From: Pseudomonas sp. B20(2017) | GTDB lineage: Bacteria; Pseudomonadota; Gammaproteobacteria; Pseudomonadales; Pseudomonadaceae | DNA length: 64,000 nucleotides | Assembly (NCBI RefSeq): GCF_002113125.1 | Contig: NZ_NEJP01000024.1 | Location: 1 to 64,000 of the forward strand | Reading direction: 5' to 3' | Shown: positions 63,401 to 64,000 of the stretch, piece after piece | How positions within the stretch are numbered: position 1 is the stretch's first letter | Layout: the number at the start of each line of letters is the position of its first letter | Program-made: the position numbers and the translations under genes | The notes under the pieces: generated by a model | Told to the model about the DNA's origin: nothing | The model's input: the letters and a program-made list of their open reading frames with translations, nothing else | The model's database searches: none

Positions 63401-64000
63401 CAGCAGGTTGAGCCAGTGCCCGGACAGACGAGTAATGGTCGCGGCATCGAACAGATCGGTGGCGTAAGTCAGTTCGGCCCAGACGTTGTCTGTCGATTCA
63501 AAAGTATTAAGGGTCAGGTCGAACTGAGCGGTGTTGGAAGCCCAGTTCAAGCCTTCGATTGCAATCTTCGGCAGGCGGGTTGCGCCCTCGGCCTGACGCG
63601 CCTGGCTCTGGTGATTGTGCAGCACCTGGAACAGCGGACTGTGGCTCAGGCTGCGTTCCGGTTGCAGCGCGTCGACCAGTTGCTCGAACGGCAGATCCTG
63701 ATGCGCCTGGGCGCCGAGCACGGTGTTTTTCACCTGCTGCAACAGGTTGCGGAAGCTCTGCTGGCTGTCGAACTCGGCCTTCAACACCTGAGTGTTGACG
63801 AAGAAGCCGATCAGGCCTTCGGTCTCGACCCGGTTGCGGTTGGCCACCGGCACGCCGACGCGAATGTCGGCCTGACCGCTGTAGCGATGCAGCAATGTCT
63901 GGAACGAGGCCAGCAACAGCGCGAACAGCGTGACGTTTTCCCGTTGCGCGACCTGCTTGAGTGCACTCGCCAGTTCGAGGCTGAGCGGAATGTCCTGGCG
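54449..64000 (-). CDS. Pyoverdine NRPS with C-terminal aspartate beta-hydroxylase (partial, N-terminus outside window)
   Basis: 3183 residues visible; the frame is open at 64000. Order from the visible start: C (incomplete, 1-225), A1 (235-750; code D-F-W-N-V-G-M-V-H-K, Thr), T (FELGGDSIISIQ near 795), E (857-1277; HHLAVDGVSW), C (DCL-type, SPMQQGMLFHSL near 1320; HHILMDG), A2 (1770-2255; D-L-W-N-N-A-L-T-Y-K, Ala-like), T (near 2303), C (LCL; HHIISDG near 2503), then a TauD/SyrP-like Fe(II)/2-oxoglutarate dioxygenase (about 2850-3150) with HxE in ILFHNESSHQ, distal His in NMLVAHARDPFEG and Arg in GPRKIVVAMG. It predicts D-allo-Thr-Ala followed by hydroxylation of the next residue. Confidence 0.93.
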   Translation of the reverse strand, partial: RQDIPLSLELASALKQVAQRENVTLFALLLASFQTLLHRYSGQADIRVGVPVANRNRVETEGLIGFFVNTQVLKAEFDSQQSFRNLLQQVKNTVLGAQAHQDLPFEQLVDALQPERSLSHSPLFQVLHNHQSQARQAEGATRLPKIAIEGLNWASNTAQFDLTLNTFESTDNVWAELTYATDLFDAATITRLSGHWLNLLDGIVADAGQRIADLPLHDAAEHQATLLQWNPATVDFPSERCLHTLIEAQAERGPQAVAVTYGEQVLSYGELNSRANQLAHKLIASGVGPDVRVGLAVERSLDMLVGLLAILKAGGAYVPLDPSYPEERLAYMIGDSGIGLLLTQSHLLGRLPVPDSVRSLMLDQDRDGLESYSDANPQVNMSPDNLAYVIYTSGSTGQPKGTLLAHRNVLRLFEATDAWFDFGPQDVWSLFHSYAFDFSVWEIFGALLYGGKLVVVPYETSRSPEDFYALLCREGITVLNQTPSAFKQLMQVACAPEHAAMQPSLRYVVFGGEALEVKSLRPWFERFGDQTPQLINMYGITETTVHVTYWPISLADLQRDASSPIGEPIPDLSWYLLDGDLNPVAKGCIGELYVGRAGLARGYLNRPDLTTLRFIPDPFAADGGRLYRTGDLARYRADGVIEYIGRIDHQVKIRGFRIELGEIEAQLLEQSAVRQAVVLAQPGLSGQQLVAYLVPSNAEVLQASTVEQAEWRDRVRAELKENLPDHMIPAHLLLLEQLPLTANGKLNRSALPSPDASQSQQVYQAPQSVMEQRLAEIWQDVLKLPQVGLNDNFFELGGDSIISIQVVSRARQAGIRLNPKDLFQHQTIQRLALVAQIGDSESTIDQQPVTGPALLLPIQQQFFEDEIPERHHWNQSVLLKPNQRLAADTLEQVLRALVIHHDALRLSFSQQGSVWQAEHLAVDALAQDLLWQETIADIADLEALGNRAQRSLDLQNGPLLRAVLANLADGTQRLLLVIHHLAVDGVSWRILLEDLQSAYQQAINGQALSLPAKTSAFKDWSEHLQRYANGPALQEELAYWQACLSDVSTDLPCKRLDAGQQNRLAQTVQTRLNANLTRQLLQEAPAAYRTQVNDLLLTALARVIGRWSGHASTLIQLEGHGREELFDGVDLTRTLGWFTSLFPVRLTPAEGAGDSIKQIKEQLRSIPNKGIGFGALRHLGDADAQSSLKALPTPRITFNYLGQFDGSFEADDGALFAPTPENAGLDQSPDAPLGNWLTLNGQVYGGELRVGWTFSSERFDSSTIERLAQDYADELAALIGHCLTPGSEGLTPSDFPLAGVTQAQLDTLTIPAREVQDLYPLSPMQQGMLFHSLYEQQAGDYINQMCVAVDGLQVERFRDAWQAALDAHDVLRSGFVWEGEFTRPLQVVHKDLPVPFTVLDWRERSDLDQALSELEQAQRVQGFDLHSAPLLRLVVVQVAAARYHLIYTSHHILMDGWSNSQLLGEVLQRYHGVAPLAGAGRYRDYIEWLAQQDAQVTENFWKGQLADFDAPTYLGDSLPRTDDSTVTGQGEYLLTLDTVATADLNRVARAQKVTVNTVVQAAWLLLLQRYTGQSTVSFGATVSGRPAQLSGVEGQIGLFINTLPVIASPRAEQPLSEWLQQVQAQNLLLREQEHTPLFDIQRWAGQGGEALFDNILVFENYPIAEALQQAESQDLKFGEADRYEQTSYPLTLMVNLDEQMTVHFGYQNNRFAANSVVKLACQLQQLLMQMSVNAERCLGELNLLEDAEQQRMLHDWNHIESANVDALCIHQMIDRQVAAQPDALAVTFAQQTFSYREIHARANRLAHRLIESGVGPEVRVGVAMQRSDSLLVALLAVLKAGGAYVPLDPDYPADRVAYMLEDSRARVLLSETEVAAQLNVGGDTQVLRVDQLDLTAYGSQAPATAVTADNLAYVIYTSGSTGKPKGVSITHRNVQALIEWSKGVYSRDDIQGVLASTSVCFDLSVWELFVTLANGGSLIIARNALELPNLPARDQVRLINTVPSAINALQDAGDIPSSVRIINLAGEPLKQSLVDTLYRQANIAHVYDLYGPSEDTTYSTWTRREAGGQANIGRPLTGTASYLLGADLQPAPLGVAAELYLAGAGVTRGYLGRAAMTAEKFVPNPFAGNGERLYRTGDLTRYQPDGTLQYVGRIDHQVKIRGFRIELGEIEARLMQVPGVQQSLVIAQPGAVSAQLVAYVVYDDPAVAGGDSTAQGVLRDELKARLKEHLPDYMIPAHVLFLASLPLTPNGKIDRKALPGVEAGAASGEFVAPVGALEQQIATIWQNVLELDRVGREDHFFELGGHSLLATQAISRLRKLGSSPLSLRDLFNHPRLKDLAAWMSQAQEDVGAGSQSVPLKAFGSKQTAPLSLVQRRLWVAEQLSGGSSAYGMPLALRLRGELSAERFVGSFAEVVQRHEVLRTAYSQDDEGDPIAVICEQVEVDFPVIDLSGLSRSAQEEHVAQAALDNARTPIDLEQAPLWRGRILHLSATEHVLLFSMHHIISDGWSMGVLINELVQIYELGKAGDATPLPALEVQYSDFALWQQELEQRGILGQQAAYWKERLDGYSGQLDLPLDKPRGQSASYDGDAVQFRLTPDLSQALRKLSGEAGVTLYSTLLASFQVLLHRFGGRDDVLVGADVAGREQPELERLIGFFVNVLPLRSRFDAQARFSAFLAGTQDNLLGALEHQDLPLDMIVESCGVPRHKGMNPLVQVLFVMNNLPGRTQSMGDLSVEPLAALQTHSKFDMALFVDEEEGQLLGNWQFATTLFGHERIQYLVKAWIALLEQIVADQDIQLGAISMPVDNRAVATASTAAPGAKADKLGKFLKRSATPVAKVRPQPVRESLLCAPQPFPLLMEPNEPHLDLVEWIHHNRPLIEQKLAEHAGILFRGFELDGIQGFEAFAEAVQPGLYGQYGDLPKKEGGKNTYRSTPYPERKMILFHNESSHQDRWPRKQMFYCEVAAPVGGATPVVDCRLMYEKLPADLRDKFESKGLLYVRTFTDNLDVSWQHFFKTEDRAEVEARCRAGGIQWRWLDNNELQTRTPGPAVIRHPITGAKSFFNQVQLHHIYWLEPDVREDLLSMFGLERMPRHVFYGDGTPIEDEVMQRIGDLYEECAVRFDWQKGDVILLDNMLVAHARDPFEGPRKIVVAMGDMYDHSSLARPASTEPNAQDALNTEETGA

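Overview
The window looks like a chromosomal segment of a fluorescent pseudomonad (Pseudomonas fluorescens group). The evidence is the high-GC coding bias, the gltX/uvrB/tRNA housekeeping context, repeats of the form GGGAACGATC, and above all a pyoverdine siderophore locus with PvdS-type promoters. The 3' half (29.8-64 kb) follows the P. aeruginosa PAO1 order pvdA-fpvI-pvdR-pvdT-opmQ-pvdP-pvdM-pvdN-pvdO-pvdE-fpvA-NRPS as I remember it, with informative differences.

Region 1 (1-21.3 kb) is mostly housekeeping. It holds an ibpA-type small heat-shock gene with a sigma-32 promoter and a likely ROSE RNA thermometer, dusC, a thioesterase, an alpha/beta hydrolase with its TetR regulator, and a tandemly duplicated tRNA-Ala/tRNA-Glu operon. 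These are followed by gltX, an EmrAB-like pump, uvrB, an aromatic aminotransferase, tRNA-Asn, an NCS2 nucleobase permease, a BrnT/BrnA toxin-antitoxin pair, an arylamine N-acetyltransferase, exonuclease III, a GNAT acetyltransferase, a cNMP-gated MscS-type channel, a pirin and an aldo/keto reductase.

Region 2 (21.3-29.8 kb) holds a BvgS/EvgS-like hybrid sensor kinase with its LuxR-type response regulator, a degenerate receiver protein, and mgtC and mgtA magnesium genes. An inverted REP pair then leads into the siderophore locus.

Region 3 (29.8-64 kb, open at the right edge) makes, matures, exports, recycles and imports pyoverdine. PvdA hydroxylates ornithine. The NRPSs build the peptide: C-A(Thr)-T-E-C-A(Ala)-T-C-hydroxylase, then interface-A(Asp)-T, then a separately encoded C-A-T-TE. 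PvdE exports the precursor to the periplasm, where PvdP, PvdO, PvdM and PvdN mature the chromophore and side chain. PvdRT-OpmQ exports and recycles pyoverdine. FpvA imports ferripyoverdine and probably signals. Five exact TAAAT-N16-CGT iron-starvation boxes precede pvdA, pvdR, pvdP, pvdM and pvdE. fpvA lacks one, and the FpvI-like sigma gene has a Fur-box-like site instead.

The most notable system is the carboxy-terminal SyrP/TauD-like dioxygenase on one NRPS, followed by an NRPS that opens with a catalytically dead condensation-like 'interface' domain and an Asp-coding A domain. This predicts a beta-hydroxyaspartate residue as an iron ligand. fpvR and pvdF, which PAO1 has within this block, have no room here.
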